From: Auanema rhodensis
Lineage: Eukaryota > Nematoda > Chromadorea > Rhabditida > Rhabditidae
Length of the DNA stretch: 64,000 nucleotides
Direction of reading: 5' to 3'
Assembly: GCA_964057225.1 (NCBI GenBank)
Contig: OZ059896.1
Coordinates: 2,666,001 to 2,730,000 of the forward strand
Shown here: piece after piece, positions 9,166 to 23,750 of the stretch
How the letters are laid out: each line of letters opens with the position of its first letter
Position numbering within the stretch: the first letter of the stretch is position 1
Made by a program: the position numbers and the translations under genes
Notes under the pieces: generated by a model
What the model was told of the DNA's origin: nothing
Seen by the model: the letters and a program-made list of their open reading frames with translations, nothing else
Databases searched by the model: none

Positions 9166-11097
9166 GTACACTAAATTAGCATAAATTAAAGTTCACGTTA
9201 ATTTCAAAGTCATGGTTACCATGCACCAATATCAATAAAAATTTGTTTTTAGACTAATTTGGACATGGGGAATCTAATTTTGAAAACCGCATCTCTTTAT
9301 CTTTCACGTGAGGCGAGTTACATACCAAGTGCACATCACGTGTACATTTAATTAGCATAAATTAAAGTTCACGTAAATTTCAAAGTCATGGTTACCATGA
9401 ACCAATATCAATAAAAATTTGTTTTTAGACTAATATGGACATGGGGAATCTAATTTTGAAAACCGCATCTCTTTATCTTTCAAGTGAAGCGAGTTACATA
9501 CCAAGTGCACATCACGTGTACATTTAATTAGCATAAATTAAAGTTCACGTAAATTTCAAATTCATGGTTACCATGAACCAATATCAATAAAAATTTGTTT
9601 TTAAACTAATATGGACATGGGGATTCTAATTTTGAAAACCGCATCTCTTTATCTTTCACGTGAAGCGAGTTACATACCTAGTGCACATCACGTGTACATT
9701 TAATTAGCATAAATTAAAGTTCACGTAAATTTCAAATTCATGGTTACCATGAACCAATATCAATAAAAATTTGTTTTTAAACTAATATGGACATGGGGAT
9801 TCTAATTTTGAAAACCGCATCTCTTTATCTTTCACGTGAAGCGAGTTACATACCTAGTGCACATCACGTGTACATTTAATTAGCATAAATTAAAGTTCAC
9901 GTAAATTTCAAATTCATGGTTACCATGAACCAATATCAATAAAAATTTGTTTTTAAACTAATATGGACATGGGGATTCTAATTTTGAAAACCGCATCTCT
10001 TTATCTTTCACGTGAAGCGAGTTACATATAAAGTGCACATCACGTGTACATTTAATTAGCATAAATTAAAGTTCACGTAAATTTCAAAGTCATGGTTACC
10101 ATGAACCAATATCAATAAAAATTTGTTTTTAAACTAATATGGACATGGGGATTCTAATTTTGAAAACCGCATCTCTTTATCTTTCACGTGAAGCGAGTTA
10201 CATATAAAGTGCACATCACGTGTACATTTAATTAGCATAAATTAAAGTTCACGTAAAATTCAAAGTCATGGTTACCATGAACCAATATCAATAAAAATTT
10301 GTTTTTAAACTAATATGGACATGGGGAATCTAATTTTGAAAACCGCATCTCTTTATCTTTCACGTGAAGCGAGTTACATACCTAGTGCACATCACGTGTA
10401 CATTTAATTAGCATAAATTAAAGTTCACGTAAATTTCAAAGTCATGGTTACCATGAACCAATATCAATAAAAATTTGTTTTTAGACTAATATGGACATGG
10501 GGAATCTAATTTTGAAAACCGCATCTCTTTATCTTTCACGTGAAGCGAGTTACATACCAAGTGCACATCATGTGTACATTTAATTAGCATAAAGTAAAGT
10601 TCACGTAAATTTCAAAGTCATGGTTACCATGCACCAATATCAATAAAAATTTGTTTTTAGACTAATATGGACATGGGGAATCTAATTTTGAAAATCGCAT
10701 CTCTTTATCTTTCACGTGAAGCGAGTTACATACCAAGTGCACATCACGTGTACACTTAATTAGCATAAATTAAAGTTCACGTTAATTTCAAAGTCATGGT
10801 TACCATGAACCAATATCAATAAAAATTTGTTTTTAGACTAATATGGACATGGGGAATCTAATTTTGAAAACCGCATCTCTTTATCTTTCACGTGAAGCGA
10901 GTTACATATAAAGTGCACATCACGTGTACATTTAATTAGCATAAATTAAAGTTCACGTAAATTTCAAAGTCATGGTTACCATGCACCAATATTAATAAAA
11001 ATTTGTTTTTAGACTAATATGGACATGGGGAATCTAATTTTGAAAACCGCATCTCTTTATCTTTCACGTGAAGCGAGTTACATACCAAGTGCACATC

Positions 11098-11101
11098 ACG
11101 T
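11098..11101 (+). other. Empty target site, second copy
   Basis: The same unoccupied site as 9162-9165, carried by the 1936 bp duplication. Confidence 0.8.
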
Positions 11102-13130
11102 GTACACTAAATTAGCATAAATTAAAGTTCACGTTAATTTCAAAGTCATGGTTACCATGCACCAATATCAATAAAAATTTGTTTTTAGACTAATTTGGAC
11201 ATGGGGAATCTAATTTTGAAAACCGCATCTCTTTATCTTTCACGTGAGGCGAGTTACATACCAAGTGCACATCACGTGTACATTTAATTAGCATAAATTA
11301 AAGTTCACGTAAATTTCAAAGTCATGGTTACCATGAACCAATATCAATAAAAATTTGTTTTTAGACTAATATGGACATGGGGAATCTAATTTTGAAAACC
11401 GCATCTCTTTATCTTTCAAGTGAAGCGAGTTACATACCAAGTGCACATCACGTGTACATTTAATTAGCATAAATTAAAGTTCACGTAAATTTCAAATTCA
11501 TGGTTACCATGAACCAATATCAATAAAAATTTGTTTTTAAACTAATATGGACATGGGGATTCTAATTTTGAAAACCGCATCTCTTTATCTTTCACGTGAA
11601 GCGAGTTACATACCTAGTGCACATCACGTGTACATTTAATTAGCATAAATTAAAGTTCACGTAAATTTCAAATTCATGGTTACCATGAACCAATATCAAT
11701 AAAAATTTGTTTTTAAACTAATATGGACATGGGGATTCTAATTTTGAAAACCGCATCTCTTTATCTTTCACGTGAAGCGAGTTACATACCTAGTGCACAT
11801 CACGTGTACATTTAATTAGCATAAATTAAAGTTCACGTAAATTTCAAAGTCATGGTTACCATGAACCAATATCTATAAAAATTTGTTTTTAGACTAATTT
11901 GGACATGGGGAATCTAATTTTGAAAACCGCATCTCTTTATCTTTCAAGTGAAGCGAGTTACATACCAAGTGCACATCACGTGTACATTTAATTAGCATAA
12001 ATTAAAGTTCACGTAAATTTCAAATTCATGGTTACCATGAACCAATATCAATAAAAATTTGTTTTTAAACTAATATGGACATGGGGAATCTAATTTTGAA
12101 AACCGCATCTTTTTATCTTTCACGTGAAGCGAGTTACATACCTAGTGCACATCACGTGTACATTTAATTAGCATAAATTAAAGTTCACGTAAATTTCAAA
12201 TTCATGGTTACCATGAACCAATATCAATAAAAATTTGTTTTTAAACTAATATGGACATGGGGATTCTAATTTTGAAAACCGCATCTCTTTATCTTTCACG
12301 TGAAGCGAGTTACATACCTAGTGCACATCACGTGTACATTTAATTAGCATAAATTAAAGTTCACGTAAATTTCAAAGTCATGGTTACCATGAACCAATAT
12401 CAATAAAAATTTGTTTTTAGACTAATTTGGACATGGGGAATCTAATTTTGAAAACCGCATCTCTTTATCTTTCAAGTGAAGCGAGTTACATACCAAGTGC
12501 ACATCACGTGTACATTTAATTAGCATAAATTAAAGTTCACGTAAATTTCAAAGTCATGGTTACCATGAACCAATATCAATAAAAATTCGTTTTTAGACTA
12601 ATATGGACATGGGGAATCTAATTTTGAAAACCGCATCTCTTTATCTTTCACGTGAAGCGAGTTACATATAAAGTGCACATCAAGTGTACATTTAATTAGC
12701 ATAAATTAAAGTTCACGTAAATTTCAAAGTCATGGTTACCATGCACCAATATTAATAAAAATTTGTTTTTAGACTAATATGGACATGGGGAATCTAATTT
12801 TGAAAACCGCATCTCTTTATCTTTCACGTGAAGCGAGTTACATACCAAGTGCACATCACGTGTACATTTAATTAGCATAAATTAAAGTTCACGTAAATTT
12901 CAAAGTCATGGTTACCATGAACCAATATCAATAAAAATTTGTTTTTAGACTAATTTGGACATGGGGAATCTAATTTTGAAAACCGCATCTCTTTATCTTT
13001 CAAGTGAAGCGAGTTACATACCAAGTGCACATCACGTGTACATTTAATTAGCATAAATTAAAGTTCACGTAAAATTCAAAGTCATGGTTACCATGAACCA
13101 ATATCAATAAAAATTTGTTTTTAAACTAAT

Positions 13131-13146
13131 ATGGATATGGACATGG
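13131..13146 (+). repeat. 6 bp expansion making a 182 bp monomer, copy 1
   Basis: ATGGATATGGACATGG replaces the usual ATGGACATGG, a local duplication of ATATGG and probably replication slippage. It is one of only two kinds of length change in the array, which makes it a good tracer. Confidence 0.85.
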
Positions 13147-15776
13147 GGAATCTAATTTTGAAAACCGCATCTCTTTATCTTTCACGTGAAGCGAGTTACA
13201 TACCTAGTGCACATCACGTGTACATTTAATTAGCATAAATTAAAGTTCACGTAAATTTCAAAGTCATGGTTACCATGAACCAATATCAATAAAAATTCGT
13301 TTTTAGACTAATATGGACATGGGGAATCTAATTTTGAAAACCGCATCTCTTTATCTTTCACGTGAAGCGAGTTACATATAAAGTGCACATCACGTGTACA
13401 TTTAATTAGCATAAATTAAAGTTCACGTAAATTTCAAAGTCATGGTTACCATGCACCAATATTAATAAAAATTTGTTTTTAGACTAATATGGACATGGGG
13501 AATCTAATTTTGAAAACCGCATCTCTTTATCTTTCACGTGAAGCGAGTTACATACCAAGTGCACATCACGTGTACACTTAATTAGCATAAATTAAAGTTC
13601 ACGTAAATTTCAAAGTCATGGTTACCATGCACCAATATCAATAAAAATTTGTTTTTAGACTAATATGGACATGGGGAATCTAATTTTGAAAACCGCATCT
13701 CTTTATCTTTCACGTGAAGCGAGTTACATACCAAGTGCACATCACGTGTACATTTAATTAGCATAAATTAAAGTTCACGTAAATTTCAAACTCATGGTTA
13801 CCATGCACCAATATCAATAAAAATTTGTTTTTAGACTAATATGGACATGGAGAATCTAATTTTGAAAACCGCATCTCTTTATCTTTCACGTGAAGCGAGT
13901 TACATACCAAGTGCACATCACGTGTACATTTAATTAGAATAAATTAAAGTTCACGTAAATTTCAAAGTCATGGTTACCATGAACCAATATCAATAAAAAT
14001 TTGTTTTTAGACTAATTTGGACATGGGGAATCTAATTTTGAAAACCGCATCTCTTTATCTTTCAAGTGAAGCGAGTTACATACCGAGTGCACATCACGTG
14101 TACATTTAATTAGCATAAATTAAAGTTCACGTAAATTTCAAAGTCATGGTTACCATGAACCAATATCAATAAAAATTTGTTTTTAGACTAATTTGGACAT
14201 GGGGAATCTAATTTTGAAAACCGCATCTCTTTATCTTTCAAGTGAAGCGAGTTACATACCAAGTGCACATCACGTGTACATTTAATTAGAATAAATTAAA
14301 GTTCACGTAAATTTCAAATTCATGGTTACCATGAACCAATATCAATAAAAATTTGTTTTTAAACTAATATGGACATGGGGATTCTAATTTTGAAAACCGC
14401 ATCTCTTTATCTTTCACGTGAAGCGAGTTACATACCTAGTGCACATCACGTGTACATTTAATTAGCATAAATTAAAGTTCACGTAAATTTCAAAGTCATG
14501 GTTACCATGAACCAATATCAATAAAAATTTGTTTTTAGACTAATTTGGACATGGGGAATCTAATTTTGAAAACCGCATCTCTTTATCTTTCAAGTGAAGC
14601 GAGTTACATACCAAGTGCACATCACGTGTACATTTAATTAGCATAAATTAAAGTTCACGTAAATTTCAAATTCATGGTTACCATGAACCAATATCAATAA
14701 AAATTTGTTTTTAAACTAATATGGACATGGGGAATCTAATTTTGAAAACCGCATCTCTTTATCTTTCACGTGAAGCGAGTTACATACCTAGTGCACATCA
14801 CGTGTACATTTAATTAGCATAAATTAAAGTTCACGTAAATTTCAAATTCATGGTTACCATGAACCAATATCAATAAAAATTTGTTTTTAAACTAATATGG
14901 ACATGGGGATTCTAATTTTGAAAACCGCATCTCTTTATCTTTCACGTGAAGCGAGTTACATACCTAGTGCACATCACGTGTACATTTAATTAGCATAAAT
15001 TAAAGTTCACGTAAATTTCAAAGTCATGGTTACCATGAACCAATATCAATAAAAATTTGTTTTTAGACTAATTTGGACATGGGGAATCTAATTTTGAAAA
15101 CCGCATCTCTTTATCTTTCAAGTGAAGCGAGTTACATACCAAGTGCACATCACGTGTACATTTAATTAGCATAAATTAAAGTTCACGTAAATTTCAAAGT
15201 CATGGTTACCATGAACCAATATCAATAAAAATTCGTTTTTAGACTAATATGGACATGGGGAATCTAATTTTGAAAACCGCATCTCTTTATCGTTCACGTG
15301 AAGCGAGTTACATATAAAGTGCACATCAAGTGTACATTTAATTAGCATAAATTAAAGTTCACGTAAATTTTAAAGTCATGGTTACCATGCACCAATATTA
15401 ATAAAAATTTGTTTTTAGACTAATATGGACATGGGGAATCTAATTTTGAAAACCGCATCTCTTTATCTTTCACGTGAAGCGAGTTACATACCAAGTGCAC
15501 ATCACGTGTACATTTAATTAGCATAAATTAAAGTTCACGTAAATTTCAAAGTCATGGTTACCATGAACCAATATCAATAAAAATTTGTTTTTAGACTAAT
15601 TTGGACATGGGGAATCTAATTTTGAAAACCGCATCTCTTTATCTTTCAAGTGAAGCGAGTTACATACCAAGTGCACATCACGTGTACATTTAATTAGCAT
15701 AAATTAAAGTTCACGTAAAATTCAAAGTCATGGTTACCATGAACCAATATCAATAAAAATTTGTTTTTAAACTAAT

Positions 15777-15792
15777 ATGGATATGGACATGG
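15777..15792 (+). repeat. 6 bp expansion, copy 2
   Basis: Same ATGGAT expansion, 2646 bp after the first. Confidence 0.85.
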
Positions 15793-16838
15793 GGAATCTA
15801 ATTTTGAAAACCGCATCTCTTTATCTTTCACGTGAAGCGAGTTACATACCTAGTGCACATCACGTGTACATTTAATTAGCATAAATTAAAGTTCACGTAA
15901 ATTTCAAAGTCATGGTTACCATGAACCAATATCAATAAAAATTCGTTTTTAGACTAATATGGACATGGGGAATCTAATTTTGAAAACCGCATCTCTTTAT
16001 CTTTCACGTGAAGCGAGTTACATATAAAGTGCACATCACGTGTACATTTAATTAGCATAAATTAAAGTTCACGTAAATTTCAAAGTCATGGTTACCATGA
16101 ACCAATATCAATAAAAATTTGTTTTTAGACTAATTTGGACATGGGGAATCTAATTTTGAAAACCGCATCTCTTTATCTTTCAAGTGAAGCGAGTTACATA
16201 CCAAGTGCACATCACGTGTACATTTAATTAGCATAAATTAAAGTTCACGTAAATTTCAAAGTCATGGTTACCATGAACCAATATCAATAAAAATTCGTTT
16301 TTAGACTAATATGGACATGGGGAATCTAATTTTGAAAACCGCATCTCTTTATCGTTCACGTGAAGCGAGTTACATATAAAGTGCACATCAAGTGTACATT
16401 TAATTAGCATAAATTAAAGTTCACGTAAATTTTAAAGTCATGGTTACCATGCACCAATATTAATAAAAATTTGTTTTTAGACTAATATGGACATGGGGAA
16501 TCTAATTTTGAAAACCGCATCTCTTTATCTTTCACGTGAAGCGAGTTACATACCAAGTGCACATCACGTGTACATTTAATTAGCATAAATTAAAGTTCAC
16601 GTAAATTTCAAAGTCATGGTTACCATGAACCAATATCAATAAAAATTTGTTTTTAGACTAATTTGGACATGGGGAATCTAATTTTGAAAACCGCATCTCT
16701 TTATCTTTCAAGTGAAGCGAGTTACATACCAAGTGCACATCACGTGTACATTTAATTAGCATAAATTAAAGTTCACGTAAAATTCAAAGTCATGGTTACC
16801 ATGAACCAATATCAATAAAAATTTGTTTTTAAACTAAT

Positions 16839-16854
16839 ATGGATATGGACATGG
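16839..16854 (+). repeat. 6 bp expansion, copy 3
   Basis: Same expansion, 1062 bp after copy 2. Confidence 0.85.
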
Positions 16855-17900
16855 GGAATCTAATTTTGAAAACCGCATCTCTTTATCTTTCACGTGAAGC
16901 GAGTTACATACCTAGTGCACATCACGTGTACATTTAATTAGCATAAATTAAAGTTCACGTAAATTTCAAAGTCATGGTTACCATGAACCAATATCAATAA
17001 AAATTCGTTTTTAGACTAATATGGACATGGGGAATCTAATTTTGAAAACCGCATCTCTTTATCTTTCACGTGAAGCGAGTTACATATAAAGTGCACATCA
17101 CGTGTACATTTAATTAGCATAAATTAAAGTTCACGTAAATTTCAAAGTCATGGTTACCATGCACCAATATTAATAAAAATTTGTTTTTAGACTAATATGG
17201 ACATGGGGAATCTAATTTTGAAAACCGCATCTCTTTATCTTTCACGTGAAGCGAGTTACATACCAAGTGCACATCACGTGTACACTTAATTAGCATAAAT
17301 TAAAGTTCACGTAAATTTCAAAGTCATGGTTACCATGCACCAATATCAATAAAAATTTGTTTTTAGACTAATATGGACATGGGGAATCTAATTTTGAAAA
17401 CCGCATCTCTTTATCTTTCACGTGAAGCGAGTTACATACCAAGTGCACATCACGTGTACATTTAATTAGCATAAATTAAAGTTCACGTAAATTTCAAACT
17501 CATGGTTACCATGCACCAATATCAATAAAAATTTGTTTTTAGACTAATATGGACATGGAGAATCTAATTTTGAAAACCGCATCTCTTTATCTTTCACGTG
17601 AAGCGAGTTACATACCAAGTGCACATCACGTGTACATTTAATTAGAATAAATTAAAGTTCACGTAAATTTCAAAGTCATGGTTACCATGAACCAATATCA
17701 ATAAAAATTTGTTTTTAGACTAATTTGGACATGGGGAATCTAATTTTGAAAACCGCATCTCTTTATCTTTCAAGTGAAGCGAGTTACATACCAAGTGCAC
17801 ATCACGTGTACATTTAATTAGCATAAATTAAAGTTCACGTAAAATTCAAAGTCATGGTTACCATGAACCAATATCAATAAAAATTTGTTTTTAAACTAAT

Positions 17901-17916
17901 ATGGATATCGACATGG
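17901..17916 (+). repeat. 6 bp expansion, copy 4, with a further substitution
   Basis: Same expansion, 1062 bp after copy 3, now reading ATGGATATCGACATGG. The C is a later change private to this copy, which sets the order of events. Confidence 0.85.
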
Positions 17917-18930
17917 GGAATCTAATTTTGAAAACCGCATCTCTTTATCTTTCACGTGAAGCGAGTTACATACCTAGTGCACATCACGTGTACATTTAAT
18001 TAGCATAAATTAAAGTTCACGTAAATTTCAAAGTCATGGTTACCATGAACCAATATCAATAAAAATTCGTTTTTAGACTAATATGGACATGGGGAATCTA
18101 ATTTTGAAAACCGCATCTCTTTATCTTTCACGTGAAGCGAGTTACATATAAAGTGCACATCACGTGTACATTTAATTAGCATAAATTAAAGTTCACGTAA
18201 ATTTCAAAGTCATGGTTACCATGCACCAATATTAATAAAAATTTGTTTTTAGACTAATATGGACATGGGGAATCTAATTTTGAAAACCGCATCTCTTTAT
18301 CTTTCACGTGAAGCGAGTTACATACCAAGTGCACATCACGTGTACACTTAATTAGCATAAATTAAAGTTCACGTAAATTTCAAAGTCATGGTTACCATGC
18401 ACCAATATCAATAAAAATTTGTTTTTAGACTAATATGGACATGGGGAATCTAATTTTGAAAACCGCATCTCTTTATCTTTCACGTGAAGCGAGTTACATA
18501 CCAAGTGCACATCACGTGTACATTTAATTAGCATAAATTAAAGTTCACGTAAATTTCAAACTCATGGTTACCATGCACCAATATCAATAAAAATTTGTTT
18601 TTAGACTAATATGGACATGGAGAATCTAATTTTGAAAACCGCATCTCTTTATCTTTCACGTGAAGCGAGTTACATACCAAGTGCACATCACGTGTACATT
18701 TAATTAGAATAAATTAAAGTTCACGTAAATTTCAAAGTCATGGTTACCATGAACCAATATCAATAAAAATTTGTTTTTAGACTAATTTGGACATGGGGAA
18801 TCTAATTTTGAAAACCGCATCTCTTTATCTTTCAAGTGAAGCGAGTTACATACCGAGTGCACATCACGTGTACATTTAATTAGCATAAATTAAAGTTCAC
18901 GTAAATTTCAAAGTCATGGTTACCATGCAC

Positions 18931-20695
18931 CAATATCAATAAAAATTTGTTTTTAGACTAATTTGGACATGGGGAATCTAATTTTGAAAACCGCATCTCT
19001 TTATCTTTCAAGTGAAGCGAGTTACATACCAAGTGCACATCACGTGTACATTTAATCAGCATAAATTAAAGTTCACGTAAATTTCAAAGTCATGGTTACC
19101 ATGAACCAATATCAATAAAAATTTGTTTTTAAACTAATATGGACATGGGGAATCTAATTTTGAAAACCGCATCTCTTTATCTTTCACGTGAAGCGAGTTA
19201 CATACCTAGAGCACATCACGTGTACATTTAATTAGCATAAATTAAAGTTCACGTAAATTTCAAAGTGATGGTTACCATGAACCAATATCAATAAAAATTT
19301 GTTTTTAAACTAATATGGACATGGAGAATCTTATTTTGAAAACCGCATCCCTTTATCTTTCACGTGAAGCGAGTTACATACCTAGTGCACATCACGTGTA
19401 CATTTAATTAGCATAAATTAAAGTTCACGTAAATTTCAAAGTCATGGTTACCATGCACCAATATCAATAAAAATTTGTTTTCAAACTAATATGGACATGG
19501 GGATTCTAATTTTGAAAACCGCATCTCTTTATCTTTCACGTGAAGCGAGTTACATACCTAGTGCACATCACGTGTACATTTAATTAGCATAAATTAAAGT
19601 TCACGTAAATTTCAAAGTCATGGTTACCATGAACCAATATCAATAAAAATTTGTTTTTAGACTAATTTGGACATGGGGAATCTAATTTTGAAAACCGCAT
19701 CTCTTTATCTTTCAAGTGAAGCGAGTTACATACCAAGTGCACATCACGTGTACATTTAATTAGCATAAATTAAAGTTCACGTAAATTTCAAAGTCATGGT
19801 TACCATGAACCAATATCAATAAAAATTTGTTTTTAGACTAATTTGGACATGGGGAATCTAATTTTGAAAACCGCATCTCTTTATCTTTCAAGTGAAGCGA
19901 GTTACATACCAAGTGCACATCACGTGTACATTTAATCAGCATAAATTAAAGTTCACGTAAATTTCAAAGTCATGGTTACCATGAACCAATATCAATAAAA
20001 ATTTGTTTTTAAACTAATATGGACATGGGGAATCTAATTTTGAAAACCGCATCTCTTTATCTTTCACGTGAAGCGAGTTACATACCTAGAGCACATCACG
20101 TGTACATTTAATTAGCATAAATTAAAGTTCACGTAAATTTCAAAGTGATGGTTACCATGAACCAATATCAATAAAAATTTGTTTTTAAACTAATATGGAC
20201 ATGGAGAATCTTATTTTGAAAACCGCATCCCTTTATCTTTCACGTGAAGCGAGTTACATACCTAGTGCACATCACGTGTACATTTAATTAGCATAAATTA
20301 AAGTTCACGTAAATTTCAAAGTCATGGTTACCATGCACCAATATCAATAAAAATTTGTTTTCAAACTAATATGGACATGGGGATTCTAATTTTGAAAACC
20401 GCATCTCTTTATCTTTCACGTGAAGCGAGTTACATACCTAGTGCACATCACGTGTACATTTAATTAGCATAAATTAAAGTTCACGTAAATTTCAAAGTCA
20501 TGGTTACCATGAACCAATATCAATAAAAATTTGTTTTTAGACTAATTTGGACATGGGGAATCTAATTTTGAAAACCGCATCTCTTTATCTTTCAAGTGAA
20601 GCGAGTTACATACCAAGTGCACATCACGTGTACATTTAATTAGCATAAATTAAAGTTCACGTAAATTTCAAAGTCATGGTTACCATGAACCAATA
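18931..20695 (+). repeat. 5-monomer (880 bp) tandem duplication
   Basis: About 18.93-19.81 kb and 19.81-20.69 kb carry the same rare markers 880 bp apart: TTTAATCAGC (19051, 19931), CCTAGAGCAC (near 19205, 20085), AAAGTGATGG (near 19263, 20143) and GCATCCCTTT. The copies look identical by eye, so the event appears recent. Confidence 0.85.
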
Positions 20696-23600
20696 TCAAT
20701 GAAAATTTGTTTTTAGACTAATATGGACATGGGGAATCTAATTTTGAAAACCGCATCTCTTTATCTTTCAAGTGAAGCGAGTTACATACCAAGTGCACAT
20801 CACGTGTACATTTAATTAGCATAAATTAAAGTTCACGTAAATTTCAAAGTCATGGTTACCATGAACCAATATCAATAAAAATTTGTTTTTAAACTAATAT
20901 GGACATGGGGAATCTAATTTTGAAAACCGCATCTCTTTATCTTTCACGTGAAGCGAGTTACATACCTAGAGCACATCACGTGTACATTTAATTAGCATAT
21001 ATTAAAGTTCACGTAAATTTCAAAGTCATGGTTACCATGAACCAATATCAATAAAAATTTGTTTTTAGACTAATATGGACATGGGGAATCTAATTTTGAA
21101 AACCGCATCTCTTTATCTTTCACGTGACGCGAGTTACATATAAAGTGCACATCACGTGTACATTTAATTAGCATAAATTAAAGTTCACGTAAATTTCAAA
21201 GTCATGGTTACCATGCACCAATATTAATAAAAATTTGTTTTTAGACTAATTTGGACATGGGGAATCTAATTTTGAAAACCGCATCTCTTTATCTTTCACG
21301 TGAAGCGAGTTACATACCAAGTGCACATCACGTGTACATTTAATTAGCATAAATTAAAGTTCACGTAAATTTCAAAGTCATGGTTACCATGAACCAATAT
21401 CAATAAAAATTTGTTTTTAGACTAATTTGGACATGGGGAATCTAATTTTGAAAACCGCATCTCTTTATCTTTCAAGTGAAGCGAGTTACATACCAAGTGC
21501 ACATCACGTGTACATTTAATTAGCATAAATTAAAGTTCACGTAAATTTCAAAGTCATGGTTACCATGAACCAATATCAATAAAAATTTGTTTTTAAACTA
21601 ATATGGACATGGGGAATCTAATTTTGAAAACCGCATCTCTTTATCTTTCACGTGAAGCGAGTTACATACCTAGTGCACATCACGTGTACATTTAATTAGC
21701 ATAAATTAAAGTTCACGTAAATTTCAAAGTCATGGTTACCATGCACCAATATCAATAAAAATTTGTTTTTAGACTAATATGGACATAGGGAATCTAATTT
21801 TGAAAACCGCATCTCTTTATCTTTCACGTGAAGCGAGTTACATACCAAGTGCACATCACGTGTACATTTAATTAGCATAAATTAAAGTTCACGTAAATTT
21901 CAAAGTCATGGTTACCATGAACCAATATCAATAAAAATTTGTTTTTAGACTAATTTGGACATGGGGAATCTAATTTTGAAAACCGCATCTCTTTATCTTT
22001 CAAGTGAAGCGAGTTACATACCAAGTGCACATCACGTGTACATTTAATTAGCATAAATTAAAGTTCACGTAAATTTCAAAGTCATGGTTACCATGAACCA
22101 ATATCAATAAAAATTTGTTTTTAAACTAATATGGACATGGGGAATCTAATTTTGAAAACCGCATCTCTTTATCTTTCACGTGAAGCGAGTTACATACCTA
22201 GTGCACATCACGTGTACATTTAATTAGCATAAATTAAAGTTCACGTAAATTTCAAAGTCATGGTTACCATGCACCAATATCAATAAAAATTTGTTTTTAG
22301 ACTAATATGGACATAGGGAATCTAATTTTGAAAACCGCATCTCTTTATCTTTCACGTGAAGCGAGTTACATACCTAGAGCACATCACGTGTACACTTAAT
22401 TAGCATAAATTAAAGTTCACGTAAATTTCAAAGTCATGGTTATCATGCACCAATATCAATAAAAATTTGTTTTTAGACTAATTTGGACATGGGGAATCTA
22501 ATTTTGAAAACCGCATTTCTTTATCTTTCAAGTGAAGCGAGTTACATACCAAGTGCACATCACGTGTACATTTAATTAGCATAAATTAAAGTTCACGTAA
22601 ATTTCAAAGTCATGGTTACCATGCACCAATATCAATAAAAATTTGTTTTTAAACTAATATGGACATGAGGAATCTAATTTTGAAAACCGCATCTCTTTAT
22701 CTTTCACGTGAAGCGAGTTACATACCTAGTGCACATCACGTGTACATTTAATTAGCATAAATTAAAGTTCACGTAAATTTCAAAGTCATGGTTACCATGA
22801 ACCAATATCAATAAAAATTTGTTTTTAGACTAATTTGGACATGGGGAATCTAATTTTGAAAACCGCATCTCTTTATCTTTCAAGTGAAGCGTGTTACATA
22901 CCAAGTGCACATCACGTGTACATTTAATTAGCATAAATTAAAGTTCACGTAAATTTCAAAGTCATGGTTACCATGCACCAATATTAATAAAAACTTGTTT
23001 TTAAACTAATATGGACATGGGGAATCTAATTTTGAAAACCGCATCTCTTTATCTTTCACGTGAAGCGAGTTACATACCAAGTGCACATCACGTGTACATT
23101 TAATTAGCATAAATTAAAGTTCACGTAAATTTCAAAGTCATGGTTACCATGAGCCAATATCAATAAAAATTTGTTTTTAGACTAATATGGACATGGGAAA
23201 TCTAATTTTGAAAACCGCATCTCTTTATCTTTCACGTGAAGCGAGTTACATACCAAGTGCACATCACGTGTACATTTAATTAGCATAAATTAAAGTTCAC
23301 GTAAATTTCAAAGTCATGGTTACCATGAACCAATATCAATAAAAATTTGTTTTCAGACTAATTTGGACATGGGGAATCTAATTTTGAAAACCGCATCTCT
23401 TTATCTTTCAAGTGAAGCGAGTTACATACCAAGTGCACATCACGTGTACATTTAATTAGCATAAATTAAAGTTCACGTAAATTTCAAAGTCATGGTTACC
23501 ATGAACCAATATCAATAAAAATTTGTTTTTAATTTAATATGGACATGGGGAATCTAATTTTGAAAACCGCATCTCTTTATCTTTCACGTGAAGCGAGTTA

Positions 23601-23750
23601 CATACCTAGTGCACATCACGTGTACATTTAATTAGCATAAATTAAAGTTCACGTAAATTTCAAAGTCATGGTTACCATGAACCAATATCAATAAAAATTT
23701 GTTTTTAGACTAATATGGACATGGGGAATCTAATTTTGAAAATCGCATCT
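20696..23750 (+). repeat. Mixed satellite with a 3-monomer duplication
   Basis: Ordinary monomers including a few privately mutated ones (CGTGACGCGAG near 21126, GTTATCATG near 22440, TTTTTAATTTAATATGG near 23527). A 528 bp duplication is marked by ACATAGGGAA at 21783 and 22311, with the matching stretch about 21.3-21.84 kb against 21.84-22.37 kb. No gene or insert seen. The TATAAAG monomer type is last seen near 21136. Confidence 0.75.

Larger units (their letters stand above)
7918..11848 (+). repeat. 11-monomer (1936 bp) tandem duplication with empty insertion sites
   Basis: About 7918-9853 is followed directly by a second copy at about 9854-11789, with the match continuing to about 11848. 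Paired markers 1936 bp apart include CACGTAAAATTC (near 8315 and 10251), ATCATGTGTA (8631 and 10567) and CTAAATTAGC (9171 and 11107). On the left it ends where CCAAG at 7917 meets CCTAG at 9853. The short stretch 7230-7917 is ordinary satellite continuing from insert copy 4, with no other feature. Confidence 0.8.
11849..18930 (+). repeat. Mosaic satellite segment marked by 182 bp monomers
   Basis: Overlapping duplications at several displacements. About 11872-13450 matches about 14518-16096 (shift 2646 bp, 15 monomers plus 6). About 15.2-16.1 kb is repeated at shift 1062 bp (6 monomers plus 6), marked by ATCGTTCACG at 15289 and 16351. The DNA after 13131 matches that after 16839 and after 17901, in each case with ACACTT, AAACTCATGG, CATGGAGAA and TTAGAATAA in the same order. 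CCGAGTGC near 14083 and 18855 is another shared private marker. No gene or foreign insert seen. Confidence 0.7.
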
